Assembly: GCF_963678635.1 (NCBI RefSeq)
Contig: NC_087071.1
Coordinates: forward strand, 40,071,797-40,135,796
Reading direction: 5' to 3'
Origin: Symsagittifera roscoffensis
Lineage: Eukaryota > Xenacoelomorpha > Acoela > Convolutidae
Length of the DNA: 64,000 bases
Both the position numbers and the translations under genes were made by a program. Under the pieces are notes generated by a model. That model ran no database searches. It was given only the letters and a program-made list of their open reading frames with translations, and was not told the DNA's origin. Below are positions 10,650 through 20,480 of this stretch, one piece after another (the stretch's first letter is position 1; each line of letters begins with the position of its first letter).

Positions 10650-11144
10650 ATGATCTTCTCAAAGCAAAACAGCAACCTCATGTACTCTGTAGAATTTTCG
10701 CCTGATCTAGTACAATTTCATGTGCGAGAAACAGTCTCTGGAGTTCTTCTGACACGAATGGACATCCCAATCCAAGTCTGACAAACGGTGGAAGTGATGC
10801 GAAGGGACTTCAACGAACATCATATGACACAAGTACCCATGACAGAGAACCAACTTGAAGAAATGCAAATGATGGAGGAAGTTTCTGATCATGTGGGAAT
10901 GAACTACCCCGAGATTCCTGACTCAAGATTTGTAGCTCAACCAGTCGACGACTTCCTCTTTCCTTGGGAGGAGGCAGGATCAGCCAAAAACCCCATCACA
11001 ATAGATGAAGATGAGGGTTTCTCAGAAACATTGACACCTCAAAACACTCCTCCACAACAACCATCAGCAATGGAAACTCGTCCAGCTCTGCATTCTATAG
11101 AGAACCTCCAGAATTCTTCTGCTGCTCGACAGCTCTTTGATTAA
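10650..11144 (+). CDS. Acidic/proline-rich ORF with one in-frame TGA
   Basis: ATG at 10650 opens a coding-like frame that meets a TGA at 10779-10781 (codon 44) and then stays open in the same frame to a TAA at 11142-11144, 164 sense positions in total. If the upstream part is ignored, the first downstream ATG is at 10797, giving about 115 residues. The C-terminal half has an acidic, hydrophobic segment (PVDDFLFPWEEAG), an acidic patch (ITIDEDEG) and a Pro/Gln-rich tail (TPQNTPPQQP), resembling a transcriptional activation region. No DNA-binding domain is visible. Base composition is less AT-rich than its surroundings, which supports real coding history. The TGA may be a disabling mutation, a sequencing error or an intron boundary. 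Function unknown; a regulator role is a guess from composition. Confidence 0.55.
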
Positions 11145-11384
11145 ATGTTTTTGTAGATAAATGTTGTTTGGTATTATTTTATTCTTTGTAATTAATGAAT
11201 TTCTTCAAATTCATTTTAATTATGAGAATAGATGAGAGGTTCAGGGTAAACCATTGAAAAACAATTACAACTTAATTTAGTGCTCCGAACTCGCACATAT
11301 GTTAAGAAACTCGAATACTTTTTGCACACTTATTCAGAAAAACACTAGAAAAATTGTACACAAGTGAAAAATCCCTGATAGTTT

Positions 11385-11905
11385 TTTCATCTTGACAAAA
11401 AACCTCAACTACTTTTTGCACTTTGTAGAAAAATTGAAACACTTTGGGATTTCGTCAAAAAAAGTGAAACACTTTTCGCATTTTGTCAAAATTATTGAAA
11501 CACTTTTTGCATTTTGTAGGAAACAAGTGAAACACTTTTTGCATTTTATCGAAAAAAGTGGAACACTTTCCGCGTCTTGTCAAAAAATTTAAAACACTTT
11601 TCGGTTTATGTCGAAAAAAGTGAAACACTTTTCGCATTTTGTCAAAAAAAGTGAAACACTTTTCGCATTTGTAGGAAAAAAATGAAACACTTTTCGCATC
11701 TTGTCAAAAAAAGTGAAACAATTTTCGCATCTTGTCAAAAAAATTGAAACACGTTTCACTATTTGTCAAAAAAATTTAAACCTTTTTGGCATTTTGTCAA
11801 AAAAATTGAAACATTTTTTGCATTTGTACGAAAAAAGCAAAACATACGTTTTAAAGCATACGCTTTAAAAAATTGAAACACTTTTGCCATCTTGCCGAAA
11901 TAAAT
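11385..11905 (+). repeat. ~33-bp hairpin minisatellite (about 16 units)
   Basis: Tandem units of about 32-33 bp with the consensus features AAAAGTGAAACACTTTT, then CGCATTTTGTC and a poly-A linker. Each unit includes the self-complementary AAAAGTG-AAA-CACTTTT, a 7-bp stem with a 3-nt loop. Because the unit is close to a multiple of three, both strands show long open frames that are artefacts. Units are moderately diverged and become irregular after about 11820. Confidence 0.85.
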
Positions 11906-12686
11906 CATTACAATTTTTCTTGCACAGTTATTTACTAATCTTTTGAGAATTTTATTCAAAATTTAATCCTTCAGAAAACTAATTTTTGCATGTCTGTTAA
12001 TCAGAAACAATTGAAAACCAAGTTATTAACATAAGGAATAGCGATGAAAGTCATCAATTTAGAAGTTTTCTAAGCAATAAATCAACATGCATTTTATTTA
12101 GAGTTTTGCGTTTTTTTCCTTATCCTTTAGGAAAAAAAGTTAAAATTTTACATACTTTTGGAAAAAACCAAGAAAAAACCAAGAAAAAACGCGCCAAATT
12201 ACAAAATAAATTCTTAGAATTTTTTGCATTTTGCAAAATTTCATGAGAGAATTTTTCGTACACAAAAAAAATTATTTCAATTTATATGTTAAAAACTGTT
12301 CGGGCTGGAAAAAAATTATTAACAAAATAAACAAAATTCTTGTAAGAAATATACAATTATCATCATCAAATAAAAATTATTTGAAAAACGCCATTCAAAG
12401 GGTTTGACATGATTTCTCTACAGAGCTAAGAAGGTGTCTTTTGAAATATTTAGGTAATAAAAAAGTAATTCCACCTGAGAAAATGTCGTCATTACACTTT
12501 AACTTTTATAGAACAGTAAAAGTTGTGGAATATTGTGGACCATTAGTTGTGGAGTCATTATTCATTGAATTCTAGAATCTTTTAATTTTTGGATTCTACA
12601 GATTAAATCCTTGAATTTTATAAGAAGTCATTACATTTAACATCTAGATTTTCCTCAATCTTCTAAATTCTAGAAATAATCACTGA
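11906..12686. other. AT-rich interval without a recognisable gene
   Basis: About 780 bp of low-complexity A/T sequence inside the 15-kb element. It includes a short AAAAACCAAG triplication near 12160-12190 and a GGATTCTACAG possible acceptor at about 12590. I see no supportable gene; it may contain the 5' part or an intron of the downstream ORF. Confidence 0.4.
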
Positions 12687-13037
12687 AAAGTACGGAATAG
12701 AAAAAAGTACGGGTTTTCATATGTTTCAAATGAAAAATATTTTGATGAAGTTGTGGATCTGGGATACGGAAAAAGTTTTCATTTGCTTACAAGTGAGCAT
12801 TTATTACAAATGACTATGTTTGAAAATTTGGTTGAATTTGACATCTTCTACAGAGATCCGAAGAAGTATTTGAGTCCATTAAGAATTTCCATACATGATT
12901 GGCGAAAGATTGAATTAACTCGTGATAGAAGCTACAAGAAAGAAAAATTAAAGGTTCAACATGGTAACTTAGCTCTGTTTAGAAGAAAACACGGTGTGGC
13001 ACATGGAGAAGAAAGTGACAAGGAACTCGAAAATTAG
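12687..13037 (+). CDS. Unrecognised small ORF
   Basis: Open from just after a TGA at 12684-12686 to the TAG at 13035-13037, about 116 codons. No ATG occurs early in this frame (the first is within LLQMTMFENL), so the start could be an upstream exon. The sequence looks coding: a mixed hydrophobic part (FHLLTSEHLLQMTMFENLVEF), a strand-turn-strand-like section ending PLRISIHDWRKIEL and a basic C-terminus. A poly-T run and AATAAAG follow at about 13085-13110, a possible polyadenylation signal. It shares the general shape (hydrophobic strands, then an S-x-H-x-W/S-E-type helix start) with the ORF at 15931. No family was recognised. Confidence 0.45.
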   Translation, partial: KVRNRKKYGFSYVSNEKYFDEVVDLGYGKSFHLLTSEHLLQMTMFENLVEFDIFYRDPKKYLSPLRISIHDWRKIELTRDRSYKKEKLKVQHGNLALFRRKHGVAHGEESDKELEN

Positions 13038-13188
13038 CTTGTTTTTTGATTTTTTGCACTTTTTTCTCAGGTTTCCCATTGAATTGTGAAATTTTTTTTT
13101 ACGTTTGAATAAAGTGTTCCTGAACCAAATTTTAGTTTTTAAAGATTTATCAGTGTAAACTTTCAAGTGCACATTTGAAAACAGTTGA

Positions 13189-13632
13189 TTATTTTATCAC
13201 AAAGCTTACATAATCACTATGCACAGAACCATGACATTCAATTAAGCAATCAATAATCTTGAACAAATCAGATGCATATTTTGAGTTTTGAATTTTTCGA
13301 ATTCTATCCAGAAACACTGAACCAAGAGTTTGTGTGGAAGCCAGTTTCTGGTTGGAACATAAAAAATGTCTCATGATTTTTTTCCGAATTAGTCGTTTCC
13401 TTGCAATACTAGGCATCTTTTCGGCTCCTTTCCATCGTAAGTTATGTTGAACTGCTCGTCTAAGCTGATTGAACTTTTCTCCGCTTGACGTAACAGTACT
13501 TGAATGAAATCTGTGTTTCAACAGAATGTAAAGACAGTCAATTTCTTGATATATGTATACATATTTATCTAATCTTTGGCTAAGAGATATTCCTATTAAA
13601 ACCAAATGGAAATTACAATTTTCCAAAGAACA
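13189..13632 (-). CDS. Unrecognised basic ORF
   Basis: Minus-strand open frame from about 13632 to a stop at 13189-13191, some 147 codons. It converges on the plus-strand ORF ending at 13037. There is no early ATG; a TTTTAATAG possible splice acceptor lies near its 5' end (about 13585-13595), so the 5' boundary is uncertain. The middle is strongly basic (RWKGAEKMPSIARKRLIRKK), followed by a mixed region with Cys/His near the C-terminus (IDCLIECHGSVHSD). It is the longest coding-like frame in the interior and the only one on the minus strand. Nucleic-acid binding is possible from charge alone. No family was recognised. Confidence 0.5.
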   Translation of the reverse strand, partial: CSLENCNFHLVLIGISLSQRLDKYVYIYQEIDCLYILLKHRFHSSTVTSSGEKFNQLRRAVQHNLRWKGAEKMPSIARKRLIRKKIMRHFLCSNQKLASTQTLGSVFLDRIRKIQNSKYASDLFKIIDCLIECHGSVHSDYVSFVIK

Positions 13633-13787
13633 TCAAGAGTTGTGGGTAGAGACACAATAATCATGTGTTACTATGTATTTCTCGTAAGAATCACATGAAA
13701 CGGGAATAAATAGCAATTTTTTAATTTTTTATAATAATCTGAATAAAAGCTGGGAAGAGTTTGACACATAGCAGCAGCCATTGGGAA

Positions 13788-13832
13788 GAATGATTAGTAG
13801 TAGTATAGTAGTAGTAATATATTAGTAGTAAC
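13788..13832 (+). repeat. (AGT)n microsatellite
   Basis: Interrupted TAG/AGT trinucleotide repeat just upstream of the GTAACGCCTACG motif that precedes the ORF at 13900. Confidence 0.85.
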
Positions 13833-13899
13833 GCCTACGCAATTTCCATTTAGCGAAAATCTTTCCATATTCGGTACTACTCCCATATAATTCCATACT

Positions 13900-14226
13900 A
13901 TGTTTCGCGATGCTGAAAACCTTGGATTCGTACCTATACATGAAACTAAATCTGGTAAAGAATCAACTATGGATGAGGAGCTCGACATCTGTAATAGAGT
14001 ATATGAAATAGCAACACACAACATGAGGAGGGTGCGTGTCACAATCTACAAGTACAATGTGAACAAGCCTTCCTACATTCAGATTCGAATCTTCGCTGCA
14101 AAGGAAAATGAAGGCCAGAAGCAAGTTGCATACGTCAACTATACTTGGAATGAATCAAAGAAGTATCCCAAATTTTGGATGAATTTATGTTTGTTGATAA
14201 TTTTAAGCTTCTACAAGGCTTTGTAA
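13900..14226 (+). CDS. Unrecognised small protein, copy 1 of a local duplicate
   Basis: A clean ATG at 13900 opens 108 codons to a TAA at 14224-14226. The protein begins with an acidic segment (GKESTMDEELDICNRVYEIA) and continues with an alternating, strand-like region (RRVRVTIYKYNVNKPSYIQI), a second strand pair (QVAYVNYTWNE) and a hydrophobic tail. The layout of two strands, loop, two strands and a Trp recalls small ssDNA-binding or PC4-like folds, but I cannot establish this. A diverged second copy lies at 14860-15170. Both copies are preceded by the same upstream motif GTAACGCCTAC (13829 and 14458), which marks the promoter/leader as part of the duplication. The matched coding differences between the copies suggest that this frame was under selection. 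Confidence 0.6.
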   Translation: MFRDAENLGFVPIHETKSGKESTMDEELDICNRVYEIATHNMRRVRVTIYKYNVNKPSYIQIRIFAAKENEGQKQVAYVNYTWNESKKYPKFWMNLCLLIILSFYKAL

Positions 14227-14457
14227 TGTTTTGTATGTTTGATAATTGACATATTGTTGGTTCAAAACTATTTTTTTTTCACTGAAGCGTATACTTAGAG
14301 CAATGATAACAAACATTTTATATTCAAAAACATAAAATTTTATTCAAATTAACATGAAACATTAACCAATAATCAGTTAACTTTCCAGTTATTGCTTAAA
14401 AAAATGCAGAAAATTTTATTATGAGAATATGAGAATTGTGAATTTATTTAGGAAAAG

Positions 14458-15170
14458 TAACGCCTACGTGATTTCCGTATATGTAAATTTCAAACAAAAC
14501 ATTCCTTATTTGGTATTACTTCCATAAATGGAAATCATGATGAGTCATACTTTTTACTTCCATTTTCATTTAATCTCAAAATCACTTTTCTGATTTCTCT
14601 CCATCTGATCAGTCTGTTCTTCAAAAATGTACTCAAGAAAAGACACTAGTCCCAAATATATTGAGTTCTCAAAAAATCAAACAAGATTTGGGAGATGTGT
14701 TTGGTTTCAGAAATCCTACAAGGGGAAATTTTATTTTGAGCCCTGCTTTCAACTATTCAAAAAATTAACGATTTGGGACAATTTGAAAAGTCCCAACAAG
14801 TCTCTCTTAGTGAAAAGAAGGTGAAGCATTATCGACAATCCGGAATACTGTTATTCACGATGCTGAAAACCTTGGACTCGTACCTATATATGAAGCCAAA
14901 TCTGGCAAAGAATCAACTATGGATCAGGAGCTGGAGATCTGTAATAGAGTATATGAACTAGCAACACACAACATGAGGAGGGTGTGTGTCACAATCAAGA
15001 AGTGAAGTTTGACCAAGCCACCCTACATTCAGAATCGAGTCTTCACTGCAAAAGAGAATGAAGCAATGAAACAAGTTGCCTATGTCAACTATATTTTGAA
15101 CGAATTCAAAGAACTGTCCCAAATTTTGGTAGACTTTTTGTTTGTTGATAATTGTAAGCCTCGGTAATTT
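14458..15170 (+). pseudogene. Second, degraded copy of the 13900 gene
   Basis: The region repeats the 13.83-14.23 kb unit. The upstream motif GTAACGCCTACG is at 14458, and the coding part (HDAENLGLVPIYEAKSGKES) starts near 14858. A stop (AAG TGA) interrupts it around 15000-15005, after which the same frame continues to resemble copy 1 (AKENEAMKQVAYVNY). The copy 1 start codon (ATGTTTCGC) is replaced by TTATTCACG. Between the shared upstream motif and the homologous coding part, this copy holds about 330 bp more than copy 1, including a separate ORF at 14627. Confidence 0.65.
14627..14824 (+). CDS. Small unrecognised ORF upstream of the degraded copy
   Basis: An ATG at 14627 opens 65 codons rich in aromatic and basic residues (GRCVWFQKSYKGKFYFEP). 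It ends eight bases before sequence homologous to the 13900 gene resumes in other frames. It may be the 5' exon of the degraded copy, with frame lost by an indel, or an unrelated small protein. No family was recognised. Confidence 0.35.
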   Translation: MYSRKDTSPKYIEFSKNQTRFGRCVWFQKSYKGKFYFEPCFQLFKKLTIWDNLKSPNKSLLVKRR

Positions 15171-15640
15171 GTATGTTGTTTTGTATGTTGGTTAATTGAA
15201 ATATTGTTGGTTCAAAACTATCTTTTGTCACTGTGCACATTTAGAGCTGGGATAATTGAGGAAAAGTCAGACAAAACGTAAAAAATTAATCAAAATTGAC
15301 AAATAACACTATCCAATTATCAATAGATTTTCCAGTATTTGTTTTCGAAATTACAGAAAAATTTATTTAATTACTGTTTTTGTCAAAAGTTAAGAAAAAT
15401 TTGTCCTTTCTGAACAAAATTACAAACAAAATTTATAGTTAGTTGTAACATTATCATTATTTTTCGAAATTCTGGATTTCATTGGTTGTTTTCAATTGCC
15501 TTAATTTGAGGTTTTGATCGGCTACATGAATTAACTTAAAACTAATCAATCTCTAAATAAGGTAAAAACTTTTTATGTTGATTACAAAATAAGTACAAAA
15601 AGGTTCATCAAATCGAGTTTTTTCAAGTTTTTTCGTTAAT
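15171..15640. other. AT-rich interval without a recognisable gene
   Basis: About 470 bp of A/T-rich sequence between the degraded copy and the ORF at 15654. It ends in a TTCCAG (15640-15645) that could serve as a splice acceptor just before the next ATG. Confidence 0.4.
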
Positions 15641-15653
15641 TCCAGTAAGAGAT

Positions 15654-16055
15654 ATGTTTTTATCAAGGGCGTTTTCAAAGTCTGAAATGAACATTTGTCA
15701 GATTTTAAGGTTGAACTACGACAAAAAACTAAACGAGTGGTGGACAGATGACGTTGATGAGGATTGTATTAGTTTTAACTTGTATAGAAACACAGAAACT
15801 TCAATAATTCTGTTTAAAAAGATGGAGAGGAGATTTCAGATAAGAAGAGTACTGCCAGATTTATCAACAATGTTTTTATTTAGAAGAACTAACTCAAATT
15901 GAGTGGTCGGTCAGGAAAAAAGAATAAAGAATGGAAGATTCTATGAAACAAATATTGAAGATAAGGAACATCATTTTGAATACAGTTTTGAAATTGATAC
16001 AAATGCAAAATCTAGATTTGTCAGATTATCTTTCAATCGACTATCCAAATTTTAA
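15654..16055 (+). CDS. Unrecognised ORF with one in-frame TGA
   Basis: ATG at 15654 opens 82 codons to a TGA at 15900-15902. The same frame then stays open and coding-like for another 50 codons (VVGQEKRIKNGRFYETNIED...) to a TAA at 16053-16055. The first part has an acidic-aromatic segment (LNEWWTDDVDEDCISF) and a basic one (FKKMERRFQIRRVLPD). The extension overlaps the start of the next ORF (15931) in another frame, and a frameshift near 16045 would join the two. This is the second interior ORF with a lone in-frame TGA, the other being at 10779. No family was recognised. Confidence 0.45.
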
Positions 16056-16212
16056 AAAACTTCCGCTTGTTTATATTACAAAATACCAGAAAGAAAACAA
16101 CAAAAATGTATGTTTTGGTAATTTCTCTTTTCACTGGTCAGAAATAGAACAAATCGAAAAAACTTTGATTGAAATTTCAAAATTTCAAATGAGCATCGAA
16201 AAAACAATATAA
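15931..16212 (+). CDS. Unrecognised small ORF at inner edge of right arm
   Basis: ATG at 15931 opens 93 codons to a TAA at 16210-16212. An N-terminal helical section (MKQILKIRNIILNTVLKLIQ) is followed by a strand-rich part (LPLVYITKYQKENNKNVCFG) and FSFHWSEIEQIEKTLIEISK, probably a final helix. It overlaps the extension of the 15654 frame by about 125 bp, so only one of the two frames is likely genuine over that interval; possibly the second half of one gene was shifted. It lies about 210 bp before the right arm. No family was recognised; the ending resembles that of the 12687 ORF. Confidence 0.45.
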   Translation: MEDSMKQILKIRNIILNTVLKLIQMQNLDLSDYLSIDYPNFKKLPLVYITKYQKENNKNVCFGNFSFHWSEIEQIEKTLIEISKFQMSIEKTI

Positions 16213-16464
16213 ACCAGACAAGAAATCTCATTTATCTCACTCTTGTGTCAATTGTATATGTTAGTTAGTTATGTAAGAACAATTCAATTAAATTGATTGA
16301 TTGGGAAATTTCATAAACATAGTTTGGTTCTGATCTACAAAGTACTTTAAAATCTGTGAATACTTCATTCTGATTAGGTATTACCACAAGTACTACCTGT
16401 GAAGCAATCCTTGATATCTACAAACAATGTCAAAAATGTTGAAAAACCCATGAGAATTAGAACT

Positions 16465-16600
16465 CAGTTTTGATTGGCTGGCATAAAATTTATTGAAAAT
16501 TCCATGATCATTGGAAGTTGATTCTGATTGGTTGATATCAGAAAAGATAAAAATTTCCTTATAATTAATGCACGATTCTGATTGGTTGATAGCAAAACTT
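16465..16600 (+). repeat. Iterated GATTCTGATTGGTTGATA motifs (right inner end)
   Basis: Copies at about 16470 (TTTTGATTGGCTGGC), 16520 (GATTCTGATTGGTTGATATC) and 16573 (GATTCTGATTGGTTGATAGC), with degenerate ones near 16660-16695. They are the mirror image of the set at 9245-9480 and lie 215-345 bp upstream of the zinc-finger ATG at 16812, pointing toward it. Confidence 0.65.
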
Positions 16601-16811
16601 ATGAAAACTCTATGGTTAGATTGCAAAAGTTTCATTTTAACTCGGCTAAATAGTAAATCCATTCTGATTTTCTTTCGCGTTAAAAGCAATTGGTTAAGAA
16701 ATTTGCTTTTCTTTTTCATTTTTATTCATTTTTTGAGGTTATTCAACTTTTCTTTTCTAGAAATTTGGGACTTTCTAAATCTCCCATTTTTTCTTTTTTC
16801 TTCTTATTGCG

Positions 16812-17039
16812 ATGCCATCACTGAATAGAAGCGAAGGAATTACATGTCTTGATTGTGGAAGAGAATACACTCGCTTACACGCATCAAGACATCGGAAGCA
16901 CTGTGGCGTTTTAAAGTGTTCCAATTGTAACTTTTATACATATAGCAGCGAGGAACTTACTTATCATATCAAGAAGAAGCATTGTCAACATAATGTTAAA
17001 TTATGTGCTCAGCAGTCTCAAAACACACTCCAAGAGAAG
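16812..17039 (+). CDS. Two-zinc-finger protein, first exon (intact copy)
   Basis: ATG at 16812 opens a frame with two Cys/His clusters. The first is C2HC-like (C12-x2-C15-x11-H27-x3-C31) within TCLDCGREYTRLHASRHRKH. The second is a classical C2H2 finger (C36-x2-C39-x12-H52-x4-H57). A strong donor, AAG|GTAAC, follows at 17040, so the coding part probably ends at 17039 and continues in a downstream exon that I could not identify. If unspliced, the frame runs 22 bp further to a TAA at 17061-17063. The gene lies inside the inverted arm and is transcribed outward, toward the tip; its left-arm partner (8802-9028) is frameshifted. The product would be a small DNA- or RNA-binding protein. A role in recognising the element's own ends is a guess. 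Similar paired fingers precede other domains in many mobile-element proteins, so this exon may be the N-terminus of something larger. Confidence 0.6.
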
Positions 17040-17984
17040 GTAACATTGATATATTTTTATTAAAAACATAGTAGAAAATACTTTGACTAATAAATTTTTA
17101 CTGAATCTGAAAAGACTTTACACTATATTTGAAAATATCTAGTAAAAAATTTACGGTGTTTTCATCAGTATTCTTGTTTTGACATATTCAAAGGTTCTGA
17201 TTTATGATAAAACCAGCAACAACCGATTTCAAATTGTCTTGAAACTTTCAATGGAAATCGATCCGAAAATCTTCAATCTACTGTAAAAACTCCATCGGTT
17301 ACCAGCTTGCGGGGATTTTGTTGCGATAAATTTGTAGTAAAAGTGAATCACATACGCTATCGAGAGCTTATGTATTTGTTGAAATACTATAAGAAACTGG
17401 ATATTTATAAAACCTTGATTAATTGAAAGGTTTTACCTATAACCATTTTAAACTTTTCCTTGCTTAGTGCTTGTAAAAGTAATCATAGAGTAGTGCGTAG
17501 CAGATAATGGGGATTGATGTACTAAACATTTTGGTTTCTTTTGCTTTTTTTTCCTACGATTCAGAACAGAAAATGATAACTGTCCTGGAAAATGTATGTT
17601 CAGCTAACATTTTGAAAATTCAAGATAATAAAATACGTCATTCTCAACCAAAAATTTACTTAAAAATAGAAATTCAGAGTTGAAACAGCAACATACAGTT
17701 ATAGGTCGAGAAAATAATTTGAAGTTTTTTTAAAAAAGATTTATGTTTTTAATTCTGCTTCGGATTAAGGAACGTTGGTTGAAATCATACATTTTCCCCT
17801 CTGAAACTCAATTTTCAAATAAAACTTTGTTCGAGTTTGATTAAGTTGGAATATAGTAGATGAAGCAGAAACTCAGAAAAATCAAATTGAGATAGAAACT
17901 CAATTTAATTCTTCAGGAGTTTAGAGATTTTTTAAAATAAAATTTAGCTTATTTATTACATCTTCAGAAAAAATCCAACATAAA

Positions 17985-18362
17985 AGTGTAATGTTTAGAA
18001 AATTTTTTATCATTTGATATACTAGGTTAACTTATATGAAATTTCAGATTTTTGAAAATATTTTGTTGTCAAGTAAACCCAACTCCAACATCCTTTGGAA
18101 GATGATACATGAAGCATAATTCATAATTTTGCTTTCAAGATCTACATTTCATTCTTTTGGATAAAAATTTTTGATATAGAAAGTTTTTTAGAGAAAATAG
18201 TTTGGAGTCTGCTGAATACTTCTAAACAAACTAATACTTTAGCAGAACCAGATGTATGATCTCCTAGATCTATGAATTCAGCAGAAAAAAAAGTCCAACT
18301 AGACACAGAGTAAAAATTTAGTTCCGTTTAGCTTCAATTTTTTTAAATTAGAAAATTATGTT
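17985..18362. other. Arm-specific insertion or deletion (~375 bp)
   Basis: Sequence in the right arm that has no counterpart in the left arm, where TTCAACTTTTATGTTGGA (about 7855-7875) reads continuously across the site. It is AT-rich with no ORF. No terminal repeats or target duplication were evident, so I cannot say whether it was inserted on the right or deleted on the left. Confidence 0.55.
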
Positions 18363-20129
18363 GAATTATTGAGTTTTTGCTTAATGAAGTTCGCAAAATT
18401 TTTCAAATGTTACAGTTTGCACCATGATTTTCTTTCCTTAATTGCTGTTTTTGAGAACGGATCGTTTAGATGTTATAATTGTTGCAGAAATATGGAACTA
18501 ATTTCGCTTGCGTATTTCCACTTCAAAAGGTTTTGCAGATTATAAACATTAAAACTGCTCTTAATTTATCTGAGAAATCAACGTAATAATACACCTTATT
18601 ATTCTCAAATTATACATGTGCTTTTGAGTGCTTAAAATAGCAGCGATTCTTTCTCACTTCGACATTTTTGAGAAAACTTCCGACAAAAGTCAAGAACAAA
18701 ACGCGAATTACAAACTATTTTGCAAGAAAAAGGATAATTAATGATCTCAAGAGTTGGATTTCTGCTAAAATAGTTTGATGTAGAAACTAAACAAGGGAAC
18801 ATGAAGAAGAACATGTTCAAATTAGTTGGTAATAGTTAGACGTTATCAGTTCTAACTTTATCTCTGACAACAAAGTGTTCGTTCAATTGATACTATTTTC
18901 TCCTAAATTCGTCAGTTCTGACAAAAACTTCTTGCAAAGTGAGTTCAAGAGCGAAAATATGCAATAGGCAGAAAGCAAGAATAAGCTTAAGACATAGAAA
19001 ATTTCCACGGAAAAACCATGAAAATAATGTTGTAGAAGCAACAGAGAGATTATCATCAGTTTTGAAGAAGATTTTTTTGAATATCATACAATCTAATATA
19101 CTGTTAAGAGAAATATACCCCATTTTTAGTCAATTTTAGCGGTAAAATGTTCAATTATTATCAATGATCTGGAACTTTTTATTAATAATAATGTTAAAAA
19201 TGTCTCAGAAGTTGTAACTTTTGTACAAGTTTGGGTGATTCTTTGAGAAAAAATTGAGGAGGAGCTGGATCATGGAATTTGATCTAGAAATTTCAATGAA
19301 AATTGTTCTTATTGTTTGATTGAATTGAGATACTAAGGTTCATTTTCCTTGAATTGAACAAAAAACCAGTTAATTACACAATTGAAAGGTTAAAAATGGA
19401 AAACTTTGGATAGATTTGATTAATTTTTTCTTTCTCGAAAATTACGGTTAATTACCTTACTTTCGGAAGTATCAATATTGATTCAGCTAATATAAGCTTA
19501 ATGTGTTCAGAGCATTCTATAAACCTCTTTTTAGCTGAAAGTAGGGTGTATTTTACCGTATTTGATTATTTTTAGAGAAAATTGTGCAAAAATCCATATT
19601 TCCATTCAAAGTTCTGTATCAGTGTCTCAACATGATGCCAATTGAAATACAATTTGAGCCTAATTTTAAACTCTACACATATCCATATTTTCAAAATTAG
19701 ATCAGAAGCAACAAAAAACTTGCCAAAGCATTGAGATATCTGCAATTTTTTCCAAAATTTTTTCAAAAACTTTGAAATTCTTGCAATTTTTTCCAAAAAC
19801 TTGAAATTTTTTGCAATTTTTTCCAAAAACTTGAAATTTTTTTTAAGGTGTCAGTAGGTTTTAGCATAGTTTAAGCAAATTGAGTACAGTTGCAAAAAAA
19901 AGGATCATCTAATACAGTAGTTATTCAGTCAAATTATATCAAATCTTATTGTGTTTTGAAGTTTTTTGAAAATTATCATTTTTTTAAAAAATATATTCCA
20001 ATATTTCCATAAATCTTACCATGAACCAATAAACATAACCTCTTGATTACACATTCTACATGTAATATCAAAAATACATAATGCATGCCGAGATTTTTGC
20101 GAAAAATATAGTCATTTCCACAGAAAATC

Positions 20130-20480
20130 CAAAAAATACCGTTTTTCTTACCATTTTCTTACCATCACACTGAAACCTTACCATTCCCTATCGTATTACA
20201 TTGGGAAACCTATTCCCTATGTTAATAAATTAATTTCTAATCCCTATACATAGGGATATCTATACACTATCCTAATACATGGGAAATCTAAACACTATCT
20301 TACAACATGGTAAGATCGGGCGCCAAAAGTTTTTCTGAAACCTGCCATCTTACCATCTGTAACCTGCTATCTTAACATATTGGGAAACCTATTCCCTATC
20401 TTAATACTTGGAAAATCTATTCCCTATCTTAATAGATAGCTTGCAGACCGGATGCTCTATTCCCTATCTTAATATATGGA
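20130..20480 (-). repeat. Mirror-image tip repeats of the right arm
   Basis: CTATTCCCTATCTTAATA units and TTACCATTTTCTTACCATC-type repeats, the complement of those at 5785-6130. They are followed at about 20490-20515 by the C-rich/GAGGG tip motif (complement of GTGAGGGAGAGTGGGGGG). Confidence 0.7.

Noticed and set aside
11385-11905. CRISPR-like array
   Set aside because: Units are contiguous without unique spacers, and the sequence is eukaryotic; it is a minisatellite.
11392-11959. Open frames of 60-66 codons on both strands
   Set aside because: They arise because the minisatellite unit is about 33 bp, a multiple of three; the repetitive Phe/Lys/His product is an artefact.
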